The notes under the pieces are model-generated. The model saw only the letters and a list, made by a program, of their open reading frames with translations, did no database searches and was not told the DNA's origin. DNA of 15,026 nt, from the NCBI GenBank assembly GCA_036985715.1, contig BTQE01000084.1, forward strand, positions 1 through 15,026. Direction: 5' to 3'. Shown here piece by piece: positions 14,426-15,026 of the stretch. The DNA is from SMXL01 sp036985715. Lineage in GTDB: Bacteria > Bacteroidota > Rhodothermia > Rhodothermales > UBA10348. Each line of letters opens with the position of its first letter. Position 1 is the stretch's first letter. A program made the translations under genes and the position numbers.

Positions 14426-15026
14426 ATGTGTGGAATAGTCGGCTACATTGGGGAACGCGAGGCGGTTGACGTTCTCATAGGGGGGTTAAAGCGTCTCGAG
14501 TATCGCGGTTATGATTCTGCGGGAGTAGCCGTCGTAGACGGACAACTCAGCGTTTACAAGAAGAAGGGGAAGGTGGGTGAACTTTCGAACGCTTTCGACC
14601 TCACTGTCATCAAAGGAACCCTCGGAATAGGACATACGCGATGGGCAACGCACGGAGCCCCCAATGATTTAAACGCCCATCCGCACAGAAGTAAGACAGG
14701 TGATTTCGCCCTCGTACATAACGGAATCATCGAGAATTATGCAGCTCTTCGAGAGCGTCTCACGCAAAAGGGACATGTTTTTGAGACGCAGACGGATACG
14801 GAGGTTCTTGTCCGGCTGATCGAAGACGTTCAAGCGTCGTCCGGCACCTGTTTGGTTGAGTCGTTGCAGCAGGCGCTTCAACACGTGGTCGGCACCTATG
14901 GCCTGGCTCTTGTCTCCGGTCAGGACCCTGATCTGTTGATTGCTGCCCGAAACGGGAGTCCGCTGATCCTCGGCATCGGAGAGAACGAATACTTCCTGGG
15001 ATCAGATGCTGCACCCATTATCGAAT
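14426..15026 (+). CDS. glmS: Glucosamine-6-phosphate synthase, N-terminal part (runs off the right edge)
   Basis: The first 200 codons are present. GlmS makes glucosamine-6-phosphate from fructose-6-phosphate and glutamine, feeding peptidoglycan and LPS synthesis. The visible part is the class II glutaminase domain. It begins MCGIVGYIG, with Cys2 as the N-terminal nucleophile after Met removal, and has LKRLEYRGYDSAGVAV, HTRWATHGAPNDLNAHPH and VHNGIIENYAALRERL, all diagnostic. The isomerase (SIS) domains lie beyond the edge. The ATG at 14426 is the family start and has no Shine-Dalgarno site at normal spacing. An in-frame GTG 33 nt upstream has AGGAGG just before it (see findings). The 110-bp gap after the DAHP synthase gene shows no glmS ribozyme signature that I can recognise. 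Confidence 0.97.
   Translation, partial: MCGIVGYIGEREAVDVLIGGLKRLEYRGYDSAGVAVVDGQLSVYKKKGKVGELSNAFDLTVIKGTLGIGHTRWATHGAPNDLNAHPHRSKTGDFALVHNGIIENYAALRERLTQKGHVFETQTDTEVLVRLIEDVQASSGTCLVESLQQALQHVVGTYGLALVSGQDPDLLIAARNGSPLILGIGENEYFLGSDAAPIIE

Overview
The window looks like ordinary chromosome from a Bacteroidota-type (FCB group) bacterium, most plausibly a Rhodothermia/Balneolia-like lineage of moderate GC. The pointers are a DUF3098 membrane protein, an OstA-like LptA next to a lipoprotein LptC, a GH171 (NamZ/DUF1343) lipoprotein, a TAnnTTTG-type -7 box upstream of a tRNA, and starts that mostly lack Shine-Dalgarno sites. The lineage is an inference from gene content, not a phylogenetic placement.

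Layout. (1) 1-980 holds the end of an unrecognised gene and a small helix-turn-helix protein of the excisionase/MerR type. They lie at the 3' side of a tRNA-Ala(GGC) gene, which suggests, without proving, the edge of an integrated element. (2) 981-2076 holds the tRNA with its terminator and candidate promoter, a solitary mreD on the minus strand and a divergent DUF3098 gene. (3) 2073-4372, minus strand, holds a two-cysteine lipoprotein, ndk, and a NamZ-type exo-muramidase lipoprotein whose start lies inside ndk. (4) 4484-5620, plus strand, is a class V PLP aminotransferase. (5) 5617-7607, minus strand, is a compact STAS / HATPase / response regulator-PP2C operon, a partner-switching signalling module. 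(6) 7842-11890, plus strand, holds a free-standing B3/B4-domain protein, then lptC, an OstA-like lptA and an lptB that carries an N-terminal TPR domain. (7) 11974 to the right edge, plus strand, holds tyrS, a type I-beta DAHP synthase, and the first 200 codons of glmS.

Functional themes are the cell envelope (MreD, NamZ, the Lpt components, GlmS), core metabolism and translation (Ndk, TyrRS, DAHP synthase, tRNA-Ala), and one stress/developmental-type signalling switch. I see no defence system, CRISPR array, insertion sequence or transposase. The least ordinary features are the TPR-LptB fusion, the nested start of the NamZ gene inside ndk, a pair of 28-bp tandem repeats just before lptC, and an in-frame GTG with an AGGAGG site 11 codons before the glmS ATG. 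No intergenic stretch exceeds 300 bases; the longest is the divergent gap at 7608-7841.
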